Source: Pyxicephalus adspersus (taxonomy: Eukaryota > Chordata > Amphibia > Anura > Pyxicephalidae). From it: DNA of 64,000 bases. The first letter of the stretch is position 1; each line of letters opens with the position of its first letter. The translations under genes and the position numbers were made by a program. The notes under the pieces were generated by a model that had not been told where the DNA came from, searched no databases, and saw nothing but the letters and a program-made list of their open reading frames with translations. The DNA is taken from positions 124,617,806 to 124,681,805 of the forward strand of contig NC_092859.1 in the NCBI RefSeq assembly GCF_032062135.1. The letters are read 5' to 3'. Shown one piece after another: positions 37,708 to 50,017 of this stretch.

Positions 37708-38110
37708 TTTAAGCGGAATTAAACTTGCGATTTCTCACTTATCTTCCTTCTGTTTTTAATTTCTGAAGACAATCTTTGGCAACTTGATTGTCTTAGTCAG
37801 AATGATTTAACTCCTGAACAGGTTCATGGGAGTAAATTTACAGCATGCGCCAGGAGAGCCAGGTTTCCCTGCCAATCACTGAGCTGGTGGATCAATGAAC
37901 AATGATGGATGAACGACCGCATTGGATGGGATGGAAGTGAGGAGAGCACAATGGGGTGCACTCACTTGTCCTCCCCCTCCCCTCTCCACAGGACAGAATG
38001 GTGCTATATGTACTGCACTTGTTCATTCATCTTCCAGTTGTTTGTCGCTGTAAACGATCCTGAAGGATAGTTTCCCAGGACAATATTCGAGCGTGTGTAC
38101 GTAGCCTAAA
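37708..38110. repeat. Dispersed repeat, TTTAAGCGGAATTAAAC start, possibly two joined elements
   Basis: The first part (37708 to about 37855) matches the repeat at 40903: both contain an ACTT-type T-rich stretch, then TCTGAAGACAATCTTTGGC or CCTGAAAACAATCTCTGGC, CATCTTGATT-like sequence and GGCATGC-like sequence. The second part, to about 38110, is GC-richer and ends in GCGTGTGTACGTAGCC, a different repeat-like end. No coding capacity. Confidence 0.5.
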
Positions 38111-38114
38111 AGTG

Positions 38115-40900
38115 GCATGCAGATTTAACTATAGCTGTTGCACCAATATGCACCTTGAGGACCAGAGCAACTATGACATTTACTTATGGGCCTATTGTTT
38201 CTGCAATAACTCCTATTATGTATGTGATCAAATTTTTTCATACTTAATATGCAGGACTTTTTTGCCAGTATTGCCTTGCAAACCTTTTTATTGAATTGCA
38301 ATCTATAGACGCAACAAAAACAACATAAATGTCCAAAAAATAAATGGAGATAAAGTATATTATAAAGTATTAGCAAACAGGTAAAGTATACACCCAGTTT
38401 AGAAAGATTCACAGTATTATTTCTCATAGTATATTTTATATGCATAAAATAACATAACACGTATTGAACAAATTTAACATTCATATTTAAATTCAGGGAT
38501 ATTTTAAAACATATTCTGTAGTATGTGGCTTATTATTTGAAAACAGGCCTTTTTTTACCATCTTGTTTTAATCAGAGTATATGACTTCTGTAATAAAACA
38601 TACAAAAACTTTTACTCCCTGGTCAGAAACCATATTAGAGTTTGCGGTCATAAAAAGGAATTACCAAACTCTGTTGTGCTGCACAGGAGATTTACTCCAC
38701 TTTGTATTTGGAAATTCTCTGTGAATTATTGGAAGTCACAAATGAAATCCAGTGTGTTTCTTGCCCATATGGAATTACAGTCTGCAGATACAAATGTTCA
38801 TTGCATAATGAGCTTTCTACTACTTTTAGGGTAAGGGTGCTAAATACAGCATTTTCACCATGTATTGTAGTGCTCATTCAGTATTTAAAGGTTCTTCATT
38901 TCTGTAGCTTAAAGCCAACCTCAATTGAATTGAAGTGAATAACCCTGACTGCTCTGGTTAAGATATTCTAAATAATGCCAGAAATCTAAAAGGAATATTT
39001 GCTTTGTCTGTTGTCATTGGGGCAGTCTTAAGGGTTGTGACCTAGTGGATACCAGCAGCAAAGTTGTCTATCACTCACTGGGTGTAACAGCCCATCATCC
39101 CTTCAGGATTTCTTGGTGAAGATGTAGTATTTACTGTGGACTTTTCATTCTTCATGAGCTCACATTTATAACAAAAGTGAAAGAAGTCACTTGTACAAAT
39201 TGTGTTATTTCCATATTAGGGGCTCATAATAAAAAACTATTTTCCTAATTTAACCAAAATTTTTGACTTTAAGTAAAATGATGCTGTAAATCTTAAAATT
39301 CTAGACTCATAGGCTAGGAACCAGACCATATAATTGCCAGCCTTGATTTTTATGTGCAACACATCAGAAGGATGATCTGTTTCCCCAAACTACCTAAAAG
39401 CAACAGTCACATGCTAGGCTTCACACAGACAATGACCTGTTTGTTTCGATAGTAAATTAAACAATTTGGTGCCACTGCCAGCTATGGTTTCATCTCTTCA
39501 TTTCAAAAGATTTATAGCACCTGAAAAAATCACATTATTCAAGCATGTATTGTTTCTGTTCCAAAACGTGGAGCTAAATTGCTGGTGGAATAAAGCACAT
39601 ACCAGTACTATTAAAATGTTGCAGTAAGACTTAGTCCTCAAATTTCTGTAGAGATTAGGTAAACCAGTATAACATAATGACATTTGCAGAATGTGATTTT
39701 AAGGGAAAAAAATTAATTTGTCACAATTTTTGAAATTGCTCCGTAACATTGTATATGATGTCTTCATGAAAAACACATGTAGGGTAGTCTTCCTTCCAAT
39801 GTAATCCACCAGACATATGTGTTTTATATTGCTAATACTTTCTCCACATCAAAGGTCAGCTGGATGTCCAGTTTGGCCAGAACCCCAGTTATCTCACTGC
39901 ACCTCAATGCGATTGAAGGACTCCGCCAGAGTACTATGAATAATTCTTTATGACCCTAAAGTCTTTTATGAACCCGTTTATTTTATGTTCGTGGTAAAAT
40001 CAGGCCTAACAATCTGTGTGCACATATATTTTTTCCATAGTTGTGTTAAAAGTTCTGCAAACTTTACATGGATGGCTTCTAAAATGTTATCTGATCTTTT
40101 AGTCATATTACTAAACATGATCTTGGCTAACAACACATACAACAATTTACATTGCAATGTCAATAATGAAAAATCTACATAAATCTTAATATTGGGAGAT
40201 GTTTTTATTTAGGTATATTGCTGGACAGATTCAGATCTTTAGTTCATCTATGTGTTTCTATGTGTTCATCTATGTGTTTCTTGAACAATCTGCTTTAGAT
40301 GACCCTACAACATTTCAACTGGATTGAGAACTTTACTTTAGTTTTGTCAATCTATGTCAAAAATGGTCTAAAATTGAAAACATTGGGCCATGGAGCATGT
40401 TACTACAGTTAAGTTTGGCCTCTATACCATAAAGATTACATAGTAATACACCACATCCCAAGTGTTACAGATATTTTGATGAAATACCTACATAGAGATA
40501 GAAATTCTTTGTTGTAACAAAATGTGTTTGCGCTGTGTGACACCTGTAATGTCTCCCTTTTCAAATAATTTCTACCTCTTTGTAGTTATTTCATCAAAGA
40601 GCCATGCAGCATATAATTATCTTCTGACATGGAACCTCTTGGTAAAAGTTGGAATTAGATGGTCTGTAAGTTATTATGCCTGCAAATCAGTCAGCCACCA
40701 ATATTCATTCTACATTCAGTTTAGGTACTGGTGTATTGTATTTTGATTTCCAAAAACAATAACGTGTGCAAACCACCATCTAGGTGGAGTCTAAAATAGG
40801 ATAGACAGCAACACAATTTATATTTAAATCATTGGTTTCCCGTTTCACAGAGCTAGTATGCCTAAAAATTCTTAGCTTTCACCTGAAGATTCTTTGTCAG
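38115..40900. other. Intronic DNA, no gene seen
   Basis: AT-rich. A small tandem duplication (TTCATCTATGTGTTTC twice) at about 40245-40281 is the only structure noted. Overlapping frames of up to 119 codons on the minus strand near 38.1-38.5 kb have no recognisable similarity. Confidence 0.5.
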
Positions 40901-40902
40901 CA

Positions 40903-41220
40903 TTTTAAAGCAGGAACAAACCCAACGTTTACTCCTCTATCCCTGTTCTAGCGCAGGGAACTGTCATGTTCCTTCTTTTTTACTTCCTGAAAACAATCTC
41001 TGGCCATCTTGATTTTCTGTGCCGGGATGATGTCATTCCCCCGCATTTGTTCATTTCTGGCATGCAGAAAAGAAGCCCGGATTCAATTCTCTGTGATACC
41101 TATGCTCGGCTCAGCAAAATATGACAGCTGTGCGGCATTCAGGCGGGTAGGATCAGTTATTGCAGAAGGAACATGCATGGATAGCCCATGGTAAAAGTGG
41201 GCTTTAGTTTCCTTTTTAGG
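40903..41220. repeat. Dispersed repeat, TTTTAAAGCAGGAACAAACC start
   Basis: Shares its start type and an internal block (TTCTTTTTTACTTCCTGAAA, then ACAATCTCTGGCCATCTTGA) with the repeat at 37708. It is markedly GC-richer than the flanks. It may end at the C-rich or T-rich junction near 41220. Non-coding; family unknown. Confidence 0.5.
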
Positions 41221-41224
41221 ATTT

Positions 41225-42885
41225 CTGCAGGTTGCTTGTGTTTTTCTGTATGAAGCAGTAGCAGTGGTTCTGAGTTTCAGTTGATTGTTTTAGCCATGTA
41301 ACATTCAGCACATTTGTCATTACATGACACTATAATTTGACTATTTCAATCCAACTGTCCCACTATTGGGTAACTTGCAGGGATTTCATATTATTATTGT
41401 TTTTTTTTTTTTGTTCTTATTTATTTGTTTTTGATGGTTTAAAATGTTTTGTTCAAAAAGATGTCAGTGTAAGGTATTTGTGTGTTTCAGATCAATGACA
41501 AAACATTCTAGCTCAAAATAATTTTTTATTCAAGCAGCTGACAGGTTTGAATAAACATATGAATAAACATATTTTACATTTCAGTTTAAACAGTGGCTTT
41601 TGTTTTGTACATTTACAAATATATTTCGAGCTTTGTACAGTTTAGCTTTGAACATTGTTTCAGTGTGAGTATTACAATCCAGGGAGGAGGCTAATCATTT
41701 CCTACCAGGCTTAACAGATTTTTGCTTTCAGACATTTTCCTTTCAGGCAATTTATAGCCACTCGTACATGAGGTTCATTGTTGTAGATTTTACAGTCACA
41801 TACATGAATCAGAATTTACAATTAGCTATTTTTATGACAGTTGCGTCTAAGATAAATAGATTCTATATAATGTTTTACAGTCTCTGTGTAGCTTCACCTT
41901 GGTTACCATAATAGTAAAAAACACAATTTGGATGTTTCAGGATCCAGGTGGTTCCCTGGCAGATGATGCAATCACTGTAACATGTCCCAAGCACTTGTCA
42001 TAGTATAATGTTAAGACAATAATCCTACAACCTACTAAATCCTCCTTATTATATATATACAACAATTTCACTTATCATACCAGCAGTGACAGCTATGAAT
42101 GACATTTTTAAATTGTCCGGTTTACATAATATAGATGTATGGTTTTATGTATATCGGTGACAAATAAGCTGATATTCTCCAAAAAGAAGGCGGCTGAATG
42201 TCATGAATTACAAGTAAGGGGAAGGGACGTAGTAAAGTTAACATACAGATATTAAAACAAATAAGGGAATGCTGTGGCAGTCCAACTTACCCAACAACAA
42301 ATCACTAGAGGCCAAATCTTTTCATTTGTTAACTGCAAACTTTACTGCTAACTTCTAATGTTTCCCCTAATTTTAAATACATCCACTTCTCCTTGGCAAA
42401 AGGGTTGTGTATGTGTTTAGGCAGGTCAAGCCTCAGTTGAAACAATAACAGTAAATAGAGAGGAAGTGAAAGATTTTAAAGCAAAAACAAGGGCAGAGCA
42501 AAAGTTTGGTTTTAATGTCCTCCATTCCCCATCTGCACACACTCCAGTCCTGCATTATGCTATATTTCATCTGTTCATTATTCCATTCATTCATTAATGC
42601 TTGTGGGAAAGAACTTCTTTTCTGTAGATGAATGGAGAGGCAGGAGTCTAAAGGAAAGTATGTACTGCTTGTCCTGCATGGTCAATCTTCACCTTCACTA
42701 ATTGGGTATTCAAACATTCATTCTGTTGTATTAACACATATACATCTCTATAAACATTACGTAAGATGACTCCTAAAGTTTACAGTTTATCTGAAGTAAA
42801 TTTAGAGAAAATGCCAACTGTTTAGTAAATGCACGTGGTGTATGCATGCAATGTCCAACCTTATGTAAACAAAAACAGGATGGTG
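41225..42885. other. Intronic DNA up to the assembly gap, no gene seen
   Basis: AT-rich with a T run at about 41400-41412. No gene or recognised repeat. Confidence 0.5.
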
Positions 42886-43211
42886 NNNNNNNNNNNNNNN
42901 NNNNNNNNNNNNNNNNNNNNNNNNNNNNNNNNNNNNNNNNNNNNNNNNNNNNNNNNNNNNNNNNNNNNNNNNNNNNNNNNNNNNNNNNNNNNNNNNNNNN
43001 NNNNNNNNNNNNNNNNNNNNNNNNNNNNNNNNNNNNNNNNNNNNNNNNNNNNNNNNNNNNNNNNNNNNNNNNNNNNNNNNNNNNNNNNNNNNNNNNNNNN
43101 NNNNNNNNNNNNNNNNNNNNNNNNNNNNNNNNNNNNNNNNNNNNNNNNNNNNNNNNNNNNNNNNNNNNNNNNNNNNNNNNNNNNNNNNNNNNNNNNNNNN
43201 NNNNNNNNNNN
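42886..43211. other. Assembly gap (326 N)
   Basis: A run of undetermined bases. The right side opens directly into a TG microsatellite, so the gap probably reflects simple-repeat collapse. Frames crossing it are artefacts. Confidence 0.99.

Positions 43212-43248
<37 letters not shown>
43212..43248. repeat. (TG)n microsatellite abutting the gap
   Basis: TATA then continuous TG to 43248. Its real length is unknown because the left part is in the gap. Confidence 0.95.
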
Positions 43249-43249
<1 letters not shown>

Positions 43250-43250
<1 letters not shown>

Positions 43251-44027
43251 GCTAAATAATTGATCATATGTTTAAACCAATATTCCTGTGCTCTAAAATC
43301 TAAAAAAACGGGGATAAAAACCATCCAAACCATTGCTTTAATTATATTTTTTTTTATTAGACTACAAAATATGTTATGAATCAGGTATGAAATTAAGATT
43401 AGTTGTGAAGTTTAAAATTAATTAATGCTAACGTTCAATACTGTCAGCACCTACAGATCTGTTTAGGTGTTTAGGCTATCCCATCCAAAAGCTACAAAAT
43501 CCTTTAAAAATTCCAGTTCATTGCTGTTGTATGAGGAACATCATCAAGGTCAATGAAGTGTTTGAGCTTTGACATTTGAGCAAATATGCTCTGTTTGCAG
43601 GAAAAATATGACATTGTTAGATTTAGGCATTATAAATAAAAACAATAAAATCCCCCATGTGCATCTTTTTTCTCCAAATATTAAGCTACAAATGCATATA
43701 TAAAGTTACCGTTAGAGGTTTTAGCATAAGGTCATATGTTTGTATGAAGATATAAATAGATGTTGTATAACTAAATTGTGCCGGCACATTCACCATCATG
43801 GTCGTTTTAATATCCACTAACCAGACTGAACATGGAAAGCATGTATTTGTCAGAAGGCCTTGTTTTTTGTCTGCAAGAATTTGTACAATGGTGTAAACAA
43901 CTTTGGGCCTACTCGGCTGCAATCAAGCCCTTTATTAAAAATATCTGTAGTCAGTATAAATTCATCAGATTCATGTGATTTATATAGATTTGTTTTTTTG
44001 TCAAAAGCAATTGAATTTACTATTCTA
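43250..44027. other. Intronic DNA, no gene seen
   Basis: AT-rich, no recognised feature. Confidence 0.5.
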
Positions 44028-44204
44028 AGGGCTCTATTTAAAAGTTATTCCCCCTATCAATTCCTCTGAAATTTGCTGGTGGTGAATTTTATGGTCGTAC
44101 TTTTCTACAGGTCTCCTATTTAAACAATAAATTATTCTACCACCAATAGGAAATGAATAGAAAAGTAACTAATTTTATGTGAATAATTTTAAAAATAGAG
44201 CCCT
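44028..44204. mobile_element. Foldback MITE, 177 bp
   Basis: The left end AGGGCTCTATTTAAAAGTTA is inverted at the right (reverse complement AGGGCTCTATTTTTAAAATT), with further pairing inside (CTGGTGGTGAATTTTA against the CCACCAATAGG region). TAA-type bases flank both ends. No coding capacity. It lies 30 bp before the Tc1-like relic. Confidence 0.7.
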
Positions 44205-44234
44205 AAAATACACAATATGTAAATTAGATATTTA

Positions 44235-45513
44235 CAGTTGCATCTTAAAAAATTAGAATATCATTGAAAAGTTTATTTACTTCAGTAGTTCAGTTTAAAA
44301 AGTGAAACTCGTATAATCGTTTTATTACACATAGTGATGTATGTCAAGTTTTTCTTTTCATTTTGCTCATTGTGGCCTACAGGTAATGAAAACCCAAAAT
44401 TCAGTGTTTTAGAAAATTTGAATATTACAGAAGACCAATAAAAAATATATTTTATACAGAAATGTTGGCCTACCGAAAAATATGTCCATGTACACACTCA
44501 ATTCCATGGTCCATAAACTAGGTATTGGTACCTTTTGGCAGTGTGGGCAGGTGCCAAGTCCTGCTGGAAAATAAAATCAGCATCTCCAAAAAGCTTGTCC
44601 CCAGGGAGAGAAACAGGAAGTGCTCTTAAACTTCCTGGTTGACGGCTGGAATGACGTTGGACCTGAAAAAACATAGTGGTCCAACACCAGCAGTAGACAT
44701 GGCTCCCCAAATCATCACGGACTATGATAGCTTCACTCTGTACCTGAAGCACCTTGGGTTCTATGTTTGTCCACTCTTCCTCCATACTCTCTGACCTTGA
44801 TTTCAAATTAAATGCAAAATTTACTTTCATCTGAAAATAGGACTTTGGACTACTGAGCCCCAGTCCAGTCCATTTTCTCCTTAGCCCAGGTAAGATGCTT
44901 CCCATGTCGTCTTTGGTTCAGGGATGCCTTTACACAAGGAATGCAACAGTGATAGCCACAGTCCACTCCTTGTGAATCGTCCCCAAATACTTGAATGTGC
45001 TGTGGTTCACAATCCTCTCAGGGCTGTGGTTATCCCTGTTGCTTGTCTACCTTTTTCTGCCACATTTTTTTCCTTCCACTCAAGGTTCCATTAATTTGCT
45101 TGGATACAGCATTTTAGCAGTGAGCTTTTGTGGCTTACCCTTCATGTGGATGATGTTGTTGTTTGTCTTCTCGACAACTGTCAAGTCAGCAGTCTTTCCC
45201 ATGATTGTGTGACCTACTGAAGCTTACTGAAGGCTGACTAAACATTTAAAGGCTTGCGACACCTTTGAAAGTGTTTTGGGTTAATTAGCTGAGTGCTATG
45301 AGATGCCCTGAGTCTACTAAATTGAACCTTTTCACAATATTCTAATTTTTTTAAATAATGAATTTTGGGTTTTCCTTACCTGTAGATCATAATGAGCAAA
45401 ATGGGAAAAAACTCTGTGTATTAAATCTAAATAATATATAAGTTTCACTTTTTGAATTGAATAACTGAAAAATTACCTTTCCAATGATTTTCTAATTTAT
45501 TGAGATGTGCCCA
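44235..45513 (-). mobile_element. Degenerate Tc1-like transposon, 1,279 bp
   Basis: TA flanks are at 44233-44234 and 45514-45515. The left end CAGTTGCATCTTAAAAAATT and the reverse-complemented right end (CACATCTCAATAAATTAG) belong to a Tc1-like family common in fish and amphibians. The inverted repeats extend inward through AAAAGTGAAACT and GAAAACCCAAAATTC. The transposase lies between them on the minus strand and is broken (see separate entry). Standard cut-and-paste transposition into TA sites is expected of the family; this copy cannot encode its own enzyme. Confidence 0.92.
44498..45202 (-). pseudogene. Broken Tc1-like transposase
   Basis: The likely ancestral start is the ATG at 45202-45200 (ATGGGAAAGACTGC on the minus strand). 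The longest surviving frame is 44498-44905, which contains FQQDLAPAHTAK, the second catalytic aspartate region of the DDE domain of Tc1 transposases, and an upstream WTGLGLSSPKSYFQ block. Only about 700 bp remain where about 1 kb is usual. The N-terminal DNA-binding part is in other frames and part of the middle is deleted, so this is an inactive fossil. Confidence 0.9.
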
Positions 45514-45519
45514 TATAAT

Positions 45520-46695
45520 AATATTGGTAGGAATGCATGTTGTCAAGACTGAAAGCAGTAAAGACTTGGGAAAGGAATGTATGGCCTCTTACTAGAAAGT
45601 TTGGTCTCTTTCACCCTGTGAACTATAGACATAAGTCTACTATACCTAATGGCAAATTAAGCTCTGTAAGCTGTGATAAGGGGTTTAGGTATAAGTTTTG
45701 GAAACATTTACAAGTTGTCTATTTACTTACAATATTCAGAGTATCCCTTTTTTGTATACATAATTCCTATTCCTGAGAAAAAAGACACCAGCAGATAACC
45801 ACTGAACCTTCTGATTGTACAAAGGCTGGAGAGTTGGAGGTGAACACACTCCCAAGAGCTGAACACTTGTTTCTGCTAGAACAAAATAGCTTATTGCCAA
45901 AAATGCTGAAATGGCAGCGTGGGACTGAACAGTATGCAATAAAAAGCAAATTAGAAAATTTCTGTGTCACTGAACTGCATGAACAGGTGGCAAGTGTGTT
46001 TTTTACTTTCCCTTATTCAGCTTTTTTTCTTCAAAAAATGTAGCTTTCATTCATCAAGGATCAGAATCTTTTTTCTAAGAATAAGACCCAGTTAAGAAAC
46101 CCCTCCACAATCCCTGATGCTTCTGAAGTTCTTGGTTGTGTTTACAAGGGTCTTGTATGGATCATTTTCTGCTACAACCTCTCAGTTTGAGATTTGCTAC
46201 AAAGTCACAATGTTACAATGTAGTCACATGGGGAAAGGAGACTAAAGAAATGCATTTTACACCAGACTGACGGCATAATTGTACACAACGCCAACACATT
46301 CAACGGGAGCTGAAGCAGGGCTCATATAAATAAAGGTTTATTTGTATTGTTGTTGGAAATAGTGACATGTTAAGGATTTATTTATGCACACTTGTATCAT
46401 CACTAAATGGCCCTTTTTAAAGAAGCATTCTGAAAATTGCTAAACAAAAATTTCTAACATAGTTTACAGTTTTTTAAGATTTAAATGAAACAAGATTTTC
46501 AAAGAAAGGAAGCTACAGCAATTTAATCAAAGGTCATTGGTTTCTCTGTTGGGTTAAATCTGGGCAATTTATATCCATCCCCTTGTGTTCTCCAAAAAAA
46601 AGCAAGATTTAAAGATGTTTTTAACTGCTGTTCAATTTTGACAAATATGGAACTGAAAGATCAGTTGCCCTATTAAATTGTCATGTATACAATGC
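45520..46695. other. Intronic DNA, no gene seen
   Basis: AT-rich. Overlapping short frames at 45.7-46.0 kb on both strands have no recognisable similarity. Confidence 0.5.
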
Positions 46696-46698
46696 CCA

Positions 46699-47016
46699 CC
46701 GGGTAGCATGGTGGCTTGAAGGTTAGAATTTTGGCCTTTGCAGCACTAGGCTCCAGGTTAGAATTTTGGCCAGGGCACTATCTGCTTGGAGTTTGCAGGT
46801 TCTCCCCATGTTTGCGAGGGTTTACTCCCACATTCCAAAAACATGCAGTTAGGTGTTTCCCCACGAAAATTGACTTTGGACTGTATTATGATTGTACATA
46901 TGACTATGATAGTCACATTAGATTGTGAGCCCCTTTCGAGGGACAGCTTGTGAAATGACTATAGACTTTGTATAGCCCTGTGTGATATGTTGGCATTATA
47001 AAAATACTTGATATAA
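46699..47016 (+). mobile_element. V-SINE-like tRNA-derived SINE, nearly complete
   Basis: The start GGGTAGCATGGTGGCTTGAAGG corresponds to the tRNA-like A-box head (GGCACGGTGGCTCAGTGG in the family). A B-box-like GGTTAGAATTTTGGCC follows (ancestral GGTTCGAAT). The central part GTTCTCCCCATGTTTGCG and CTCCCACATTCCAAAAACAT is the conserved V-domain core of V-SINEs. The 3' part (AGATTGTGAGCCCC, then ATGTTGGCATTATAAAAAT) is the tail shared with the truncated copies at 15137 and 55062. Internal RNA polymerase III promoter boxes are mutated, so it is an old copy. Confidence 0.85.
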
Positions 47017-47023
47017 TAATGTA

Positions 47024-47127
47024 CCGTATTTTTCGGACCATAAGACGCACTTTTTTTCCCCCAGAAGTGGGGGGAAAAAGTCCCTGCGTCTTATGGTCCA
47101 GTGCGTCTTATGGTCCGAAAAATACGG
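47024..47127. mobile_element. Palindromic TA-flanked MITE, 104 bp
   Basis: TA is at 47022-47023 and 47128-47129. The ends CCGTATTTTTCGGACCATAA and TTATGGTCCGAAAAATACGG are perfect inverted repeats, and pairing continues through GACGCAC. The same ends occur in many vertebrate genomes. The TA target suggests the Tc1/mariner group (inference). It sits 7 bp after the SINE tail, probably inserted into the SINE's terminal simple repeat. Confidence 0.9.
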
Positions 47128-47937
47128 TATATGGCCAAATTTAGTTAGTGTCAAGAGCAACTATTACAAAATATTATATTTTTTAAAACTTCAGATATAG
47201 AACCCAGCATTCATATGTTAAATAGTTATGATTTTGCTGATTTTAAGAATCTTACAAGAGAAGCTTTTTGGCCTCATAATAATGTTGGGGAGTAGTATAA
47301 ACAATATATTAAAAGTAAATCGGAAATAACATGCAGATCCTAATCCAGATAACCTTATATCTTACAAAATCAATTTTTAATGATGTTGCTCTTTGCCAGC
47401 AATTGTCTGATAGCCCACAGAAATCTAATTTCTCACCTCCTCTGGGGCATGGAAGGTTGGCTTTGTATCCATCTGAATCATGCTCCCTCTGTTTGCAATC
47501 CAAAATGTAATGTCCTGCTGTTTTCAGACAAACATTAGGCTTTCTGATGAAAACATACTAGGATTTTGTTTGTTTAAAACTGAACTCCAGGCAGATATAA
47601 AAAAAAAAAACAATAAATGCAGTTATGTACTCATTTAAAAACTATTAAATGTGCTTCCACATAACAACTTATGTAAGTACCTGAGTCTCCTGGAACCTCT
47701 TGTGGAGCAGGATGTTCAGTTCACTAAGCCCCAGAAGTAATTTAAACTGTGTTCGTTATTTTATTACGTACTTTTCTCAAAAATGTTCACTTCAAATATA
47801 GTCAAATGAAACAGTAAGTACATCCCCTGGAACTTGACTCAACATATTTAAACAGGCAAACATTAGATTTTCATTCCAGCTATGCTTTCAGATATAAAAC
47901 CTGATATACTTGAACAAATCACACATGGTGCACCTAT

Positions 47938-48252
47938 ACTGACATGGTATATTCAGTTTCCCAGCCATAAGAAAAATCCATAGTCATCACTACTTTAAAT
48001 CCTTTAAGCTAGAACTAGATGTTCCAGATTAGGTGCCAATGACTGGATCCTACATAGAGACTATGCAGGTGGAATCTGTTAAATAAATAATAGATATCTT
48101 AGGTCTGGTGTTATCTTTGTCATTGATGTGTGTGATGTCATCATGTAAAAATCAGAAAGAGGGAAGTCCCATCAAATGAAAAGCGTGGGTGCCCACAAAT
48201 CAAAGAAAAGGCTTTTGCTAATTTATTTTAAATTAATATTTTCACTGTAAGA
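47938..48252. repeat. Unrecognised repeat, copy A
   Basis: Direct diverged match to 50018-50261. Shared blocks in the same order: GACATGGTATATTCAGTTT, AGATGTTCCAGATTAGGTGC, CCATAG- or CATAG-containing sequence followed by GACTATGC, GTTAAATAA, TAGATATCT, ATGNAAAAATCA and TTTCACNGTAAG. No terminal repeats or coding frame recognised. Confidence 0.7.
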
Positions 48253-48299
48253 GAAGTTTTCTGTGAGTGTTAATGATTTCAAACAACTGCTAATTTGTC

Positions 48300-50015
48300 T
48301 GGGATTCTATGTCGAGCAAAAGGCAATCTCTTGATGCCTGAAAAAAGTATCAAAGAACCCCAAAATGTAAAGATAAAAATTGGTAAGTTTGCAACAGTGT
48401 GTGTCAAGTGTTGCTTGAATTTTTCTTGCTTTGGGGGATATGAAACGGGTGAGAAAATCTACAAATATCTTGTTACTGAGGGGATTTTGCATGGAGTAGT
48501 ATCCATAAACTTCACCATTGGCAAACATATATACATAGTCTTGCCAGGTGCCTTTGAAATGTGGTTTTGGCTAAAGGGGAAAGTGCCAGCCTCTGAGGTC
48601 CTGATTGCACTTTTTCTCTGCAGTACACGGATTTAACATTTTATTTATAATATAATCGAAAAAACCCAAAAAATTTTCCTTGTTTTCATTCAAGTATGCC
48701 ATTTTTTTAATCCATAGGCATTGTTTGAAAGTCTGTTTGCTTAATTATATTGAAAATTACTAATTTGAATAGGATGTATTTTTCTTTTGCTCTGTAAAGC
48801 ATACACTATAGTGGCTGATGGTTTGCAGTTGCCCATGGTAAACAAATTGACATAGAATAGTTCTCTGGGCTGTTTTGCTTGTTTTCGTTTGTCTTCTGTG
48901 TTTCTGTTTCTAATTTGTTTGGGTTGGCTGTAAAATATTAGGCTAATGTTATGCTAATAGTATAATAGCTACTTATGCAATACTTAGCAATGTTAACAAT
49001 GCTTTTTAAATCTGAACTCTGACCAAGTAAATTGAAACTTTTCTTGATCTGTGACAAACACCCATTTATATGTTGCAGGAATTTTAACATAAATGAACCA
49101 CTCTGTTTGTCTTACTTTTATCACTGCTGTCACTCTGAATGTTCTGCCATACTCATCAGATGGAGGTAGGGGTTCTGGCTTTTCCTGGATAGTCAGCAAT
49201 GACTTCTAGAAAAAGTTAGTAAGATTTTTCTACTCAACGCAAACCAGCATGTGAGGCTGCTCCCCATAACAAGAATGCTGCTTTTTACAGAGGGATTAAA
49301 ATCACTAGGTCAGGGCATAATTACTGACTGTGACACATAATCTAGGTATATCTGCACCTGAACTTCACTAATTCTCTTCCTTTTCCTTTCCCTTCCATGT
49401 GCTTTAAATACAGCTTCAGAAACTTTTTGTGCTTTGTGTTTGGAAGGAGGGGTTGAATTTTATCTGCTTCTTTAAGAAATCAAATATTCCCATGTCTAGA
49501 AACTATGATAAACTAAGGTCATTGTTACTTTATATCATGACTGCAAGTATTTTGCTCAGCTCCAGCAACACAATTCTCTGATTGAAATCTGTGCAGCGTA
49601 CTGTGTGACAGGAAGTGATAATCTCTCTGAGAGGATGTGCATCCACCCACAGGGACTTTCACACACAATCATTTGTAGCTGAGCCATAAAAGCAATACTC
49701 TTTCTGCACTGGGTAATATTCCAATTTTAGTGATTAACTTTGTTCTAGTAGACCTCTTATACTTTACCTCCCTATACCTGCACTTCAGTTTGTGTGTGGG
49801 ACCAGTATACCCAAATTATATGAATGTTGTGTTCTTGTTAATGTAATAAAGGCTGTAATAACTCGTTCAAGAAATTTAATATTTTTAACACTAAAGTGGC
49901 TAAGTGATTGCTGCTGGAGACAATCGGTCTGATTGTCTTGGGTACCAATCTTGAATGTGGGCAGGATGTCAACTGCCTCATCTTATATACTTATATTATA
50001 CTTAAAGTATGCATA
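48300..50015. other. Intronic DNA between the two repeat copies
   Basis: No gene seen. The 113-codon plus-strand frame at 48295-48636 contains no recognisable domain. Confidence 0.5.
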
Positions 50016-50017
50016 AT

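Noticed and set aside
42773..43333. Long frames across 42.8-43.3 kb
   Set aside because: They are made mostly of undetermined bases in the gap.
48295..48636. 113-codon plus-strand frame
   Set aside because: No recognisable family, no repeat or splice context, and an overlapping frame on the other strand.
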